Assembly (NCBI GenBank): GCA_934202005.1
Contig: CAKPXP010000001.1
Location: 124,001 to 188,000, forward strand
DNA: 64,000 bases
Origin: an uncultured Selenomonas sp.
Lineage (GTDB): Bacteria; Bacillota; Negativicutes; Selenomonadales; Selenomonadaceae
Direction: 5' to 3'
Shown here: positions 46,789-54,906 of the stretch, one piece after another
Layout of the letters: each line of letters starts with the position of its first letter
Numbering within the stretch: position 1 is the stretch's first letter
Made by a program: the position numbers and the translations under genes
The notes under the pieces: generated by a model
Seen by the model: the letters and a program-made list of their open reading frames with translations, nothing else
What the model was told of the DNA's origin: nothing
Databases searched by the model: none

Positions 46789-46817
46789 TGGACAAACGGC
46801 GGTCGCTTTGCTATAAT
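46789..46817 (+). promoter_or_regulatory. miaB promoter
   Basis: TGGACA at 46789-46794, 17-base spacer, TATAAT at 46812-46817 with TGC before it. It drives the truncated miaB and may read on into the mobile element. Confidence 0.75.
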
Positions 46818-46856
46818 AATCTATCGACTATGGCTGGATAAAGGACGGATGACAGA

Positions 46857-46940
46857 ATGAAAGTGAAGGACGGCAAGGCGCACCGTTACGCGAAGCTTCT
46901 CGTTTACGGCTGTCAGATGAATGCTGATTCTACGATGTAA
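46857..46940 (+). pseudogene. miaB: MiaB, 5' remnant cut by an integrated element
   Basis: Only 27 codons remain: MKVKDGKAHRYAKLLVYGCQMN followed by ADSTM and a stop. YGCQMN is the first conserved Cys motif of MiaB-type methylthiotransferases (tRNA ms2i6A37), which should continue for more than 400 residues. Base composition changes from GC-rich to AT-rich right after the motif. A serine recombinase gene is 700 bases away. The 3' part of the gene is presumably at the other end of the element, beyond the window. The gene is functionally interrupted unless a downstream start rescues it. Confidence 0.82.
46905..46940. mobile_element. left attachment junction (attL) of an integrated element
   Basis: The chromosome-to-element boundary lies near the TACGGCTGTCAGATGAATGC stretch of miaB (46909-46928): upstream is normal miaB coding sequence, downstream is foreign. 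The exact crossover dinucleotide cannot be fixed without the right end. The element extends to the right edge of the window (at least 17 kb). Confidence 0.7.
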
Positions 46941-46971
46941 ACGCCGTATCTGCCATCCCAACTGCAAGCTA

Positions 46972-47002
46972 AAAGTCCCTCAGGCACTGCCTGAGGGACT
47001 TT
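46972..47002. terminator. bidirectional terminator at the element's left end
   Basis: AAAGTCCCTCAGGCA (46972-46986), one-base loop, TGCCTGAGGGACTTT (46988-47002), a perfect 15-bp stem. It ends the leftward mazEF transcript and insulates it from the miaB promoter. Confidence 0.88.
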
Positions 47003-47007
47003 GTTGT

Positions 47008-47343
47008 TCATTCTCCTAGAATAGCATTTACGATAAACAAGGCTTTGTCAAATAGCTCTTGTGGGCATCGTTCAAGAAACTTCCAATTCCTGGCTCGATA
47101 ATCCAGAGACTTGACTTGTTCGCAGAGAATATCACCATGTGTATTTGTTTGTGTATCCAAGGATACGTGCAGCGGAATGTCGCGATGTGTAGATGTTATG
47201 GGACACACCATGGCCAACCCTGTCAATTTGTTGAAAGCGTCATTAGATATCACAAGAGCCGGACGCTTCTTCTTGATTTCATGACCGCTTTGGGGATCAA
47301 AATCAAGAAGGATGATATCCCTCGCATGAGGATATTGATTCAT
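47008..47343 (-). CDS. mazF: MazF/PemK-type endoribonuclease toxin
   Basis: A 111-residue toxin: RDIILLDFDPQSGHEIKKKRPALVISNDAFNKLTG (the catalytic RG/KRPALV loop), MVCPITST, HGDILCEQVKSLDYRARN. MazF proteins cut mRNA at short sequence motifs. Its start overlaps the mazE stop by four bases. The operon lies directly inside the element's left end, where it could act as an addiction module. Confidence 0.92.
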   Translation of the reverse strand: MNQYPHARDIILLDFDPQSGHEIKKKRPALVISNDAFNKLTGLAMVCPITSTHRDIPLHVSLDTQTNTHGDILCEQVKSLDYRARNWKFLERCPQELFDKALFIVNAILGE

Positions 47344-47591
47344 CGAATCACCTCATTTCCAACAGCTGGCCCAGTTTCGGCTTCGCAGCATTTCCAATCT
47401 CCCTTATAGTCACCAAAGAGTTCCATAAAGCGAGCCGCTTTTGTCTTTGGTACGTGGCGCAGGATGATAGATTTGTCTGCTTTGACTATAACCTCCAGCT
47501 TATCAGACGACGAAAGATTGGCTTCTTCCATCAATTTTCGAGAAAGACGGATGCCATGCCCATTTCCCCATTTAGAAATCGTTGCTAACAT
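47340..47591 (-). CDS. mazE: MazE-type antitoxin
   Basis: An 83-residue AbrB/SpoVT-fold antitoxin. ISKWGNGHGIRLSRKLMEEANL is the MazE DNA-binding signature; the C-terminal part (KTKAARFMELFGDYKGDWKC) would wrap MazF. ATG 47591 follows GGAGGTGATAGTA; longer frames upstream run into the recombinase gene and are not used. It probably represses its own operon through the palindrome at 47604-47624. Confidence 0.9.
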   Translation of the reverse strand: MLATISKWGNGHGIRLSRKLMEEANLSSSDKLEVIVKADKSIILRHVPKTKAARFMELFGDYKGDWKCCEAETGPAVGNEVIR

Positions 47592-47603
47592 TACTATCAC
47601 CTC

Positions 47604-47624
47604 CGTATATACATAGTATATACG
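47604..47624 (-). promoter_or_regulatory. mazEF operator palindrome
   Basis: CGTATATAC-ATA-GTATATACG, perfect apart from the three-base centre, lying directly before the mazE ribosome binding site. It is well placed for MazE-MazF autoregulation and overlaps a TATA-rich -10 region. Confidence 0.72.
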
Positions 47625-47655
47625 AATGTAGGGGCGATTGCAAGTATGTTGTGGA

Positions 47656-49359
47656 TCATTCACGGTACAAGAAGCGATGTACGACGCCATTCTTGAATTC
47701 GATGGACAGGATGCGTCTCTGGTAGAAGACAATCTTTGTCACAATGGCGCATAGGAACTGATGGATGGTGGCTGCGCTGACATGGAGGGCGAAGTCCAGC
47801 CATTGGATTGGCTCATCTGAAAGGAGTTCCTGCTTGATGATGAAATTGCTGGATGCTTCCAGGAAGGCTATGTCGTCCTCACTGTTGCTGTCTGGCTGGA
47901 TGACCTGGATTTTCTGGTCAATGTCCTGGATAGCCTGCATGATCTCTTGTCTGTTTTGCAGATACTCTTTCTCAGACAGTCCAATCTCTGCGTAGAGGTA
48001 TGCTTTGTTCAGTCGCTCCAAGGCACGCTCATGCGCCTGACGCTTCTTCTCCAGCTCCTTGACCTGGTTCCCGGCAATTACGGCAGGGTCGTCATAGCGC
48101 AGGGCCTCGCTTTCCTGATAGGCGACATTGCTGTTCTTGCAGAACACGGCATAGATCTTCTGGAGGGATGCCTTTTCTATGCCGGAAATATCCTGGAAGC
48201 AATCTCCTTTCAGTAATTCAGCTTCCATTGCTTCTGGTGTCTCTAATTCACCCATGTGCTGCTGGACGCGGATCATGTTCTTAAGGTAGTTGAAGACGAA
48301 CGTGCCGATCAGCATGTCGCTCATGGCCAGATTATTGTTACAGAGCGTCTTGCTGACGCGCCAGTGGGTGTTGCATTCATAGTATGAGGGGCGTACTCCG
48401 TTCTGCCTAGGCTTATCCAATCGTGCGCCTCCTGTGCCGCCGCAGAGGCAGGTCAGTAGACCGCTGAACGCATGATCGTGCTTCTTCCGGATCCGCGTGA
48501 CGCTATGTGACTTCAAGATCTGGTTGACATGCTCCCATTGTTCTTCAGAGATGATATTAGGATGATTATGCTCGATGACAATCCATTCGCTTTCTTTCTT
48601 GATACAGCCCCGTGCCCTGTGACGATAGTTATAGCGGAGCGTACCTTTGTAAAATGGATTCGTCAGTACCTGCCGGACACTGGCCGTCGTCCAGAGGCCG
48701 TTGCGTTTGCCACGGATGCCGTGGTCATTCAAGTACTGCGTCAGCCTATTGGAGCTATAGCCCTTCTCGTACATATCGAACATCATCTGGACAATCTTGA
48801 CCTCCTGCGGATTCTCCACGGGGTAGTCCGCCTTCTCCGACCAGTCATAGCCAAGCGGGATATTGGCACCGTTCCATTTTCCCTTCTTGGCGCGATCCAC
48901 CATGATTGCCGACACGCGTTCTGAGGTCATGTGCCGCTCCAGCTCCGCGAAGACCAGGATGATCTTAAGCATCGCTTCACCCATAGCTGAACTCGTGTCA
49001 AACTGTTCGTTGCGCGAGATAAACGTGACATCCAACTTCTTCAATTCATCATACATCGCAGCGAAGTCGAGAAGATTGCGGCTGATCCGGTCAATCTTGT
49101 CGACAATGAGGTGGGTGAACTCGTGCTTCCGGATCCGCGCCATCATCTCCTGGTAGGCGGGCCTATCGGTATTCTTCCCAGAAAAGCCCGCGTCTTCAAA
49201 AATCTCATAGTCTGAGATATGCAGGGCATATTCTGCGTAACGTTTCAGCTCTTCGCGCTGATGGGGTAGGCTTTCTTTATCAATCTGGTACATCGTACTG
49301 ACGCGGATGTACAGAGCAGCTTTTCGGTGTCCTTCTTCTCGATAGAGTTTCATTCTCAT
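47656..49359 (-). CDS. Large serine recombinase (integrase)
   Basis: A 567-residue recombinase. The catalytic resolvase domain has AALYIRVST with nucleophile Ser21, then GFSGKNTDRPAYQEMM, DRISRN, and MGEAMLKIILVFAELERHMTSERV. The recombinase domain has IPLGYDW, NDHGIRGKRNGLWTTASVRQVLTNPFYKG. It ends with a zinc ribbon (CLCGG ... CNTHWRVSKTLCNNN) and a coiled coil (about 430-510). Such enzymes integrate and excise elements at short att sites in conserved genes. It points to the miaB junction and is the likely integrase. ATG 49359 follows AAAGGAAGTGTG. Confidence 0.92.
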   Translation of the reverse strand: MRMKLYREEGHRKAALYIRVSTMYQIDKESLPHQREELKRYAEYALHISDYEIFEDAGFSGKNTDRPAYQEMMARIRKHEFTHLIVDKIDRISRNLLDFAAMYDELKKLDVTFISRNEQFDTSSAMGEAMLKIILVFAELERHMTSERVSAIMVDRAKKGKWNGANIPLGYDWSEKADYPVENPQEVKIVQMMFDMYEKGYSSNRLTQYLNDHGIRGKRNGLWTTASVRQVLTNPFYKGTLRYNYRHRARGCIKKESEWIVIEHNHPNIISEEQWEHVNQILKSHSVTRIRKKHDHAFSGLLTCLCGGTGGARLDKPRQNGVRPSYYECNTHWRVSKTLCNNNLAMSDMLIGTFVFNYLKNMIRVQQHMGELETPEAMEAELLKGDCFQDISGIEKASLQKIYAVFCKNSNVAYQESEALRYDDPAVIAGNQVKELEKKRQAHERALERLNKAYLYAEIGLSEKEYLQNRQEIMQAIQDIDQKIQVIQPDSNSEDDIAFLEASSNFIIKQELLSDEPIQWLDFALHVSAATIHQFLCAIVTKIVFYQRRILSIEFKNGVVHRFLYRE

Positions 49360-49680
49360 CACACTTCCTTTATAGAAGTGGCTTTGCTGAAAGAGAAGAT
49401 GAGCAATAAAAAACGCTTCGTTTCCGAAGCGCGTACAGGAACCACGAATCACGGAAAAGACGTTCCGAAGAACGTCTCAACACGTCCGAAGATGATATTC
49501 GAGATACGCCGCTTTCCGGCTTATCGTGGCTTTGCTTACTCTTATTATACAATATGTTGGCTGTATAATCAATGCTATACCATATGTTGTGGCGTATGAA
49601 ATAAAATGATGCTTGAAAAAAGACGGCCCTTGGTAAGATGAAACCATGAAGTTCATTGTATCAGAAAGGGGTAGTGCCTT
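49360..49680. other. intergenic region with short inverted repeats
   Basis: No gene seen. It separates the recombinase (leftward) from the rightward gene pair. It contains GCTTCG-tttc-CGAAGC (about 49408-49423), ACGTTC-cgaa-GAACGT (about 49464-49480) and two similar ATATGTTG boxes (about 49550, 49583). TTGAAA (49613-49618) and TAAGAT (49634-49639) may form a weak promoter for the gene at 49681. Confidence 0.45.
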
Positions 49681-50991
49681 ATGTCAGATGCGAAAAAGCA
49701 TGATAAAGCAGAAGATCAGGAGATGCAGGATGCAAACGCCTACTATGACGACAGCTACATGAACAGCCTGGTGGCCGATGCAGAAGAATTGATGCCATCA
49801 GAGGAGTTCGAGGAAATCGATGAACCTGTGAGACAGATGCAGGAATCTGTCCAGAAATTCCAGGAAGCCGAAAAGCTGGAAGGCCCGCAGCCGGAAACCT
49901 GGCAGGCATTCCAGCCGCAGCACCAACAGATTGTCGAGAACATGGAGAAGATGAATGCCAGCTACCAGCAGCAGGAACCGGCAGAGGTCAAACAGGAAGC
50001 AAGGCAGCGCACCGCAGCATCCATCCAGCAGGCAGACAGCTTTCTCAAGGATGCTTATCAGAAACTTATGGAGCGAGATCGCACCATGCAGCAGGAAATG
50101 GCTGCCATGCGGGAGCAGCTGGAGATGATGCAGCGGATCATGGTCAACTTCTCCCCGGATGCCATGATGAAATGCATGATGGCCGGAGCTGACTACCTGC
50201 GTGAGGCAGAGGAGGCCAGAAAATCTGCCACAAAAGAGTCGACACAAGCACACCGCAGCTTCTATCAGGCTGCGCGTCAGTCTGTCCACAGCGTATATCA
50301 GAACATCAAGGAGGCTCCACATCGTGCATGTGAAGCGTTCAAGAAGAAAGCATATGCAGAAGCAGACAAGGGACTGAGACGCATTGCCGGAGTCTTCGAC
50401 AAAGGCATTGCAGCCCTTACCGAACGCAGAAATGCCATCCTGAACCTCTCGCCGCTGGCCAAGCAGGAAGCGGCTGCCAAGCAGGCTGAGGCCAGCAAGC
50501 AGCCGGAAGAAGCTCCGAAAAAGCAGGAGAATCAGGGGAGCCAGGAAAAGCAGGAAGCGAAGGAATCGGCTAAAGTGAGTCCTGCCAAGCAGGAGGCTGC
50601 CAATGCCGTATCGGTTCAGCAACTCCTGAATCCGGAAACGAGTGAACGCGCTGTCCAGGCATTGGCAGATGCTGCCATGGCAGCAGGATACAATGCAGAG
50701 GCCGTAGGCAAGGCATTCACCGACTTGAAGATTGCAGCCATCAGCTCGCCGCTCCCAGAGAAACAGCCCAACGACCAGCAGCCCAACAAGAATCTGGACA
50801 TGCCTCTCACGGCAGCTGTCCTGATGGATCGTGATCCTGTATCCAAAGCGGGATTGTTCCAGTTCCTCGGCAGCCAGGGCGTGACGAAGGAAGCCGTCGT
50901 GCAGCAGTGTACGGCCTGGAAGAATCAGGCTGACAAATACCTCCAGGACAAGGGCTTGGTCGCAGTAAAAGAAGAGAGCAAGGAGAGGTAA
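49681..50991 (+). CDS. Coiled-coil protein of unknown function
   Basis: A 436-residue hydrophilic protein with no signal peptide or membrane segment. Residues 1-60 are acidic. About 60-150 is Gln/Glu-rich and probably coiled coil (QQKPE-type repeats, MQQEMAAMREQLEMMQRIM). About 260-300 is a low-complexity linker of KQE repeats. The last 130 residues look globular (VSVQQLLNPETSERAVQALADAAMAAGY, PVSKAGLFQFLGSQGVTKEAVVQQC). I do not recognise the family. AGAAAGGGGTAGTGCCTT precedes ATG 49681. The next gene starts two bases after its stop, so the two act together. Confidence 0.75.
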   Translation: MSDAKKHDKAEDQEMQDANAYYDDSYMNSLVADAEELMPSEEFEEIDEPVRQMQESVQKFQEAEKLEGPQPETWQAFQPQHQQIVENMEKMNASYQQQEPAEVKQEARQRTAASIQQADSFLKDAYQKLMERDRTMQQEMAAMREQLEMMQRIMVNFSPDAMMKCMMAGADYLREAEEARKSATKESTQAHRSFYQAARQSVHSVYQNIKEAPHRACEAFKKKAYAEADKGLRRIAGVFDKGIAALTERRNAILNLSPLAKQEAAAKQAEASKQPEEAPKKQENQGSQEKQEAKESAKVSPAKQEAANAVSVQQLLNPETSERAVQALADAAMAAGYNAEAVGKAFTDLKIAAISSPLPEKQPNDQQPNKNLDMPLTAAVLMDRDPVSKAGLFQFLGSQGVTKEAVVQQCTAWKNQADKYLQDKGLVAVKEESKER

Positions 50992-50993
50992 GG

Positions 50994-51986
50994 ATGAATC
51001 TACAGCAGGCGTTCATCAAGGTCAAGAGCATCAAGCAAGAGAATTTTCTCCTGGACGGAACGTACAGCGAAAAACGATATTGGGGATGGAAAGCCTTCAA
51101 CGAGGATTGCAATGCCATCCAGACAGCCTTGACCAATCATCTGGCGGACTTCGGCCCCAGTCAAGAGGCTCCTGCCTTTTGTGAAACCATCACGGCAGAT
51201 AATTTGTCGCGTGATATTCTCCAGCAGATGCCGCCGCGTCTCGACGAAGATACCATCTCAGAGGGCGCGGCCTACATGAGCGACGAGGATTTTCCGGAAG
51301 CATACGGCATGATCTTTTATAGCATGGAGGACAGTGGCAGGAAGGACGCAGAAGGTATCGAGGATGCGGCATTGAAGATTGCCGTGCATCAGATTACGCC
51401 GTCCGATCTCAATCAACTGGCCGAACTCGCCAATCTGAACGCGGATGAAGCAGAAACCGTGATTGATGAACAGAACATCATCGACAATACAGAATTCTTT
51501 ATCGATCAGAGCCTCTCTCATGGTGTAGAGCAGTATGGCAGCATTGAGGCCACTGATGTCTATCTGGATTGGATTGAGAAGAAACCAGATTTGGCTCTAC
51601 CGACTGGATCTCACGCATCTTACAACATCTGGCGCATCAATCAGCTGGAGCAAATGGCGAAGCTCTTTGCCGGAGTGAGAAAGACCGAATACCTACAGCG
51701 ATTGCAGAATCTGAAGAACACCATCAGGAAAGCAGGGGACAAGGATTCCATCATCAAGATTGTCCCTGCCGATGTCGTGCGTGCCATCGATCATTGTCGG
51801 AGAGATGTCTTCCGGGAAATGATTGCCCATCGGCTTGCACGCGAGATCCATACCCTCTTCAGCAGTCATCAGCCTGCCCAGGTCGGAGCTATCCTATCGG
51901 ATATCAAGATCACGGCCCTGCTGAAAGCACAAGAAGAGACAGGCCGTTCTGCACCTGAGCAAGAAGAGCCAACCCATAGCCGTTAA
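50994..51986 (+). CDS. Unknown protein paired with the coiled-coil protein
   Basis: A 330-residue acidic soluble protein. MNLQQAFIKVKSIKQENFLLDGTYSEKRYWGW at the start and a helical C-terminal half (QLEQMAKLFAGVRKTEYLQRLQNLKN) are visible. There are no catalytic motifs I recognise. The start is preceded by AAGGAGAGGTAAGG inside the end of the previous gene, with the stop and start only two bases apart, so the two are translationally coupled. It is followed by one copy of the 19-bp palindrome. Plasmid maintenance or transfer is only a guess from context. Confidence 0.72.
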   Translation: MNLQQAFIKVKSIKQENFLLDGTYSEKRYWGWKAFNEDCNAIQTALTNHLADFGPSQEAPAFCETITADNLSRDILQQMPPRLDEDTISEGAAYMSDEDFPEAYGMIFYSMEDSGRKDAEGIEDAALKIAVHQITPSDLNQLAELANLNADEAETVIDEQNIIDNTEFFIDQSLSHGVEQYGSIEATDVYLDWIEKKPDLALPTGSHASYNIWRINQLEQMAKLFAGVRKTEYLQRLQNLKNTIRKAGDKDSIIKIVPADVVRAIDHCRRDVFREMIAHRLAREIHTLFSSHQPAQVGAILSDIKITALLKAQEETGRSAPEQEEPTHSR

Positions 51987-52000
51987 TATACAGGCAGGAG

Positions 52001-52019
52001 GATGTCCATCATGGACATC
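52001..52019. repeat. 19-bp palindrome GATGTCCATCATGGACATC, copy 1
   Basis: A perfect inverted repeat around one central base. It is the westernmost of six copies in the element and the only one outside the 57.5-59.8 kb cluster. There is no T-run after it, so it is not a terminator; it is probably a protein-binding site, with ParB the prime candidate. Confidence 0.85.
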
Positions 52020-52039
52020 CTCTTACCTGTTCATGCATA

Positions 52040-52114
52040 TTAACCTCTTAGGTTAATAATCTTCTTGAATATCCTATAGAGGTATGGTATGATTGAATTA
52101 ACCAAAGAGGTAAA
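52040..52114 (+). promoter_or_regulatory. higBA promoter flanked by two operators
   Basis: TTGAAT (52065-52070), 17-base spacer, TATGAT (52088-52093). A perfect palindrome TTAACC-tctta-GGTTAA (52040-52056) lies upstream and a near copy TTAACC-aaaga-GGTAAA (52098-52114) downstream of it. These are likely sites for the HTH of the downstream HigA-type protein. Confidence 0.72.
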
Positions 52115-52126
52115 TGAGGTGAAGCG

Positions 52127-52423
52127 TTGGAGATTGCATATAAAAACAAAGCCATAGACAAGGTGTGTACCAATGCTGATGCCGCACGTAAAGAGTATGG
52201 AGAAGAGATGGCAAGGAAGATTCAATTGCGAATTGACCAAATTTCTGCAATATCAACAGTGGAAGAACTAATACGCAGTCATCTTGGGCGATGTCATCCT
52301 CTTCATGGCGATCGTAATGGGCAATATGCTATGGATTTAGTGCATCCATATCGGTTGCTCTTTGTTAAGCATGGAATAGATATCCAAATTGCTGAAATAC
52401 AAGAAATAGTAGATTATCATTAA
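52127..52423 (+). CDS. higB: HigB/RelE-type toxin
   Basis: A 98-residue RelE-superfamily protein: MEIAYKNKAIDKVCTNADAARKEYGEEMARKIQLRI, then CHPLHGDRNGQYAMDLVHPYRLLFVKH and IAEIQEIVDYH, the pattern of HigB/killer-type mRNA interferases. It starts with TTG 52127 after ATGAGGTGAAGCG. The antitoxin gene follows 20 bases later, in the toxin-first order typical of higBA. AT-rich compared with its neighbours. Confidence 0.88.
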   Translation: MEIAYKNKAIDKVCTNADAARKEYGEEMARKIQLRIDQISAISTVEELIRSHLGRCHPLHGDRNGQYAMDLVHPYRLLFVKHGIDIQIAEIQEIVDYH

Positions 52424-52444
52424 TTTTGATAGGGAGTGATGGTC

Positions 52445-53506
52445 ATGGTCATGTTGGAGAGCAAGAGTTATATTGCAATACCTCCTGGAGCTACAATAAA
52501 AGAACAGCTTGATGATCGTGGCATGACCCAAAAGGAATTTTCTAGCCGTATGGGTCTTTCTGAAAAGCACGTCAGTAAGCTTATGAATGGAGATGTGCAT
52601 TTAACCCCAGAGATGGCAGAGCGGTTAGAATTAGTTCTTGGCTTACCTGCACGTTTTTGGAATAATTTAGAGGCGATTTACCAGGAAAAGCTTGTAAAAG
52701 CAAAGAAAGAACTGGATACTGATGAGGAGGGGCAGTTAGCTTCTAAATATCCTTATAATAAAATAGCTAAATGGGGGATGGTTCCACCAACAAGGAAAAG
52801 CAGTGAACGAGTAACAAATTTATGTAAATTTTTTGAAGTAAGTAGTTTGCGTTTTGTACAAAATAAGGACCTCATGCCAGTTGCGTGTAGACGCTTATCT
52901 AATACAGAAAAAAGTACATATTCTATGCTAACTCTGGCTCAATATGCAAAAATTAAATCACGTGAAATTGAAGTGGCTCCCTTTCAGGCTGAAAGACTGA
53001 AACATAAGCTGAAAGAAATTCGTTCACTTACGACACATAGAATATTGGATTTTGAAACGAATTTGTCAGAAATATTGCGTTCTTGTGGTATAGCATTAGT
53101 GTTTTTGCCTAAACTGGAAGGATCGTTTTTACACGGAATATCATTCTATGATAACAATACCAAGAAAATTGTGATTGGGATATCCTTGAGGGGAAAGTAT
53201 GCAGATCGCTTTTGGTTTAGTTTATTTCATGAGCTGGCGCATGTGATTTTAGGGCATATTTACCTACTAAAAGGTACTTCATGCGAAGATGAACATGCTG
53301 CTGATTCAATGGCGGCAGAAATACTTATTCCTCATAAAGAACTGGTGAATTTTACGCAGAAACGTAATTTTTCGATTTTCTCTATCAATGAATTTGCAAA
53401 GAACGTTGGAGTAAATGCAGGAATTGTGATAGGCCGTCTCCAGAATGATAAATATCTATCTCCGAGTCAGCTTAATCAGTACAAAGTCAAATTTGAAGAA
53501 TGTTGA
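52445..53506 (+). CDS. higA: HigA-type antitoxin fused to an IrrE/ImmA metallopeptidase domain
   Basis: About 353 residues. An N-terminal XRE helix-turn-helix of the VapI/HigA kind (PPGATIKEQLDDRGMTQKEFSSRMGLSEKHVSKLMNGD) is followed by a helical middle. A C-terminal M78/ImmA-IrrE domain carries the zinc motif FHELAHVILGH (about residue 262) and DEHAADSMAAEILIP. Such fusions pair antitoxin and protease functions and often control toxins or phage-type switches. Several in-frame starts are possible (GTG 52436, ATG 52439, 52445, 52451); 52445 has the best spacing to AGGGAG. It is the most AT-rich gene of the window, a sign of separate transfer. Confidence 0.88.
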   Translation: MVMLESKSYIAIPPGATIKEQLDDRGMTQKEFSSRMGLSEKHVSKLMNGDVHLTPEMAERLELVLGLPARFWNNLEAIYQEKLVKAKKELDTDEEGQLASKYPYNKIAKWGMVPPTRKSSERVTNLCKFFEVSSLRFVQNKDLMPVACRRLSNTEKSTYSMLTLAQYAKIKSREIEVAPFQAERLKHKLKEIRSLTTHRILDFETNLSEILRSCGIALVFLPKLEGSFLHGISFYDNNTKKIVIGISLRGKYADRFWFSLFHELAHVILGHIYLLKGTSCEDEHAADSMAAEILIPHKELVNFTQKRNFSIFSINEFAKNVGVNAGIVIGRLQNDKYLSPSQLNQYKVKFEEC

Positions 53507-53540
53507 GTTGAATAGAAAGTTGTGGACTGATTAGCCACAT

Positions 53541-53575
53541 AGAACGCCCCACGGGTACCAGCCGTGGGGCGTTCT
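53541..53575. terminator. bidirectional terminator
   Basis: AGAACGCCCCACGG (53541-53554) and CCGTGGGGCGTTCT (53562-53575) form a perfect 14-bp stem followed by ATTTT. It separates higA from the convergent XseA-like gene. Confidence 0.88.
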
Positions 53576-53589
53576 ATTTTGTGGTTTTG

Positions 53590-54891
53590 TCATCCTAGAT
53601 TGAAGAGTCGGCTGATGAAGCTCCGATGTTTGAGTTCCTCGATTTTTTGCTGGAGCAGTTGGTTCTCTTGCCGTACAAACTGCAATTCTGTTATCAGTGC
53701 ATCGTTCTCGGCAAGCAGATCATCTTTCGTGGCATTCGCCTCTATGCGACGATATTCCGTTTTTGCCTGATAACGGTCGCGTTGGCGGTTGTACTGGAGG
53801 AAGTACTGGCGGTTGATGAAATCGGCTGCACCGGTCGGCGTTTGGCCATTGTAATGAGCTGCTTGTTTGCACAATAAGTAATCCGAATTATGCCCGATGC
53901 CGGTAATCACAGGGATGGGACTCTCATAAATGGCCTTTACCAACTGCGGATCAGAGTAGCAGGCTAGAGATTCTGGAGAACCGCCGCCACGGACAATGGC
54001 AATGATCTGGCAAGTCTTAGCTGCATTCAGACGATTCAACGCGGATATGATTTCCTGGACATTCGACATCTTGACGAACTCTTTGTGGAGATGCTGAGGG
54101 TTCCGCATGGTCGGAGACAGCTTGCGGATAAAATCATTGGCTCCCTGGATGGGATTGTCTTCAGTTCCGCCTGTAATCAAGCCGATATCTGTGATATTGT
54201 CGATGGTGAATGCCTTTTGTTCCTTTGGCGAACGGTAGTAGGGCGCACATACCTTTTCATATTCTTCCTGCTCTTTTTGACGCGAGCATACACTCAGCAC
54301 TGTAAGCGAATGTGCAAACAGCTTCATGCTGGCGCGGTAAGAATCAAAACGAACGGTGCCAGATACTTTTACCCGCATATTGTTCAAGGTGTTGAGCGTG
54401 AACTCTTTTTTCAGTGCGCGGAGTGGCAGGTACAGTTGTATCGTTCGATTCGTGTCATGATGATCAAGCATGGTGAACAGAAATGATCCGTCTTTACACG
54501 TATACCCATTGATGATGTCGCCGATGACCGTATAGACCGTAGGATTGTCATGCTGATGGTCGGCAATCTTCTGGATGAAGGCATCAAATGAGTCCGCTGG
54601 AGCTTCTGCCGGAGCAGCAGATTTATAGGCAGCAGGCTCTTCTTGTACGCGCTGAGGAGGTTCTGCCGGAGTCGATTCTCTCAGCAATTTCTTGAGCAGA
54701 TTTTTCCAATGCTGTACATCGTCTTCAGGGAATCCCGCCAGCTTCTTCTGGACTTCGGCATCGTCGATTTTCTCCAGTTCAATATCCCAACGCCATTCTC
54801 CCTTGAATTTCCGAGCATTGACGAAGCTCAGCTGGCTGACCGTACGACGGAAGTCCTCTGATCCAAACTGTCGAATCTTTTCCTTCACCAT
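53590..54891 (-). CDS. XseA-like (exonuclease VII large subunit-type) protein
   Basis: About 433 residues. The C-terminal half carries the XseA catalytic-core pattern: IGLITGGTEDNPIQGANDFI, IIAIVRGGGSPESLACYSDP, IYESPIPVITGIGHNSDYLLCKQAAHYNGQTPTGAADFIN, and a short terminal coiled coil. The middle (about 150-225) resembles an OB-fold nucleic-acid binding domain, and the first 140 residues are unrelated to normal XseA. No xseB partner is present. A role in element DNA processing is inferred. ATG 54891 fits the upstream GAGAGG best; ATG 54900 is also possible. Confidence 0.8.
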   Translation of the reverse strand: MVKEKIRQFGSEDFRRTVSQLSFVNARKFKGEWRWDIELEKIDDAEVQKKLAGFPEDDVQHWKNLLKKLLRESTPAEPPQRVQEEPAAYKSAAPAEAPADSFDAFIQKIADHQHDNPTVYTVIGDIINGYTCKDGSFLFTMLDHHDTNRTIQLYLPLRALKKEFTLNTLNNMRVKVSGTVRFDSYRASMKLFAHSLTVLSVCSRQKEQEEYEKVCAPYYRSPKEQKAFTIDNITDIGLITGGTEDNPIQGANDFIRKLSPTMRNPQHLHKEFVKMSNVQEIISALNRLNAAKTCQIIAIVRGGGSPESLACYSDPQLVKAIYESPIPVITGIGHNSDYLLCKQAAHYNGQTPTGAADFINRQYFLQYNRQRDRYQAKTEYRRIEANATKDDLLAENDALITELQFVRQENQLLQQKIEELKHRSFISRLFNLG

Positions 54892-54906
54892 GTGACTCAT
54901 CCTCTC

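Noticed and set aside
47656..49359. A phage origin for the whole element
   Set aside because: No capsid, portal, terminase or tail gene is visible; partition, RepA_N and toxin genes favour a plasmid-like element, although the unseen right part could change this.
52001..52019. The 19-bp palindromes as rho-independent terminators
   Set aside because: No T-run follows any copy, one lies inside a coding sequence, and the sequence is conserved to the base rather than only in pairing.
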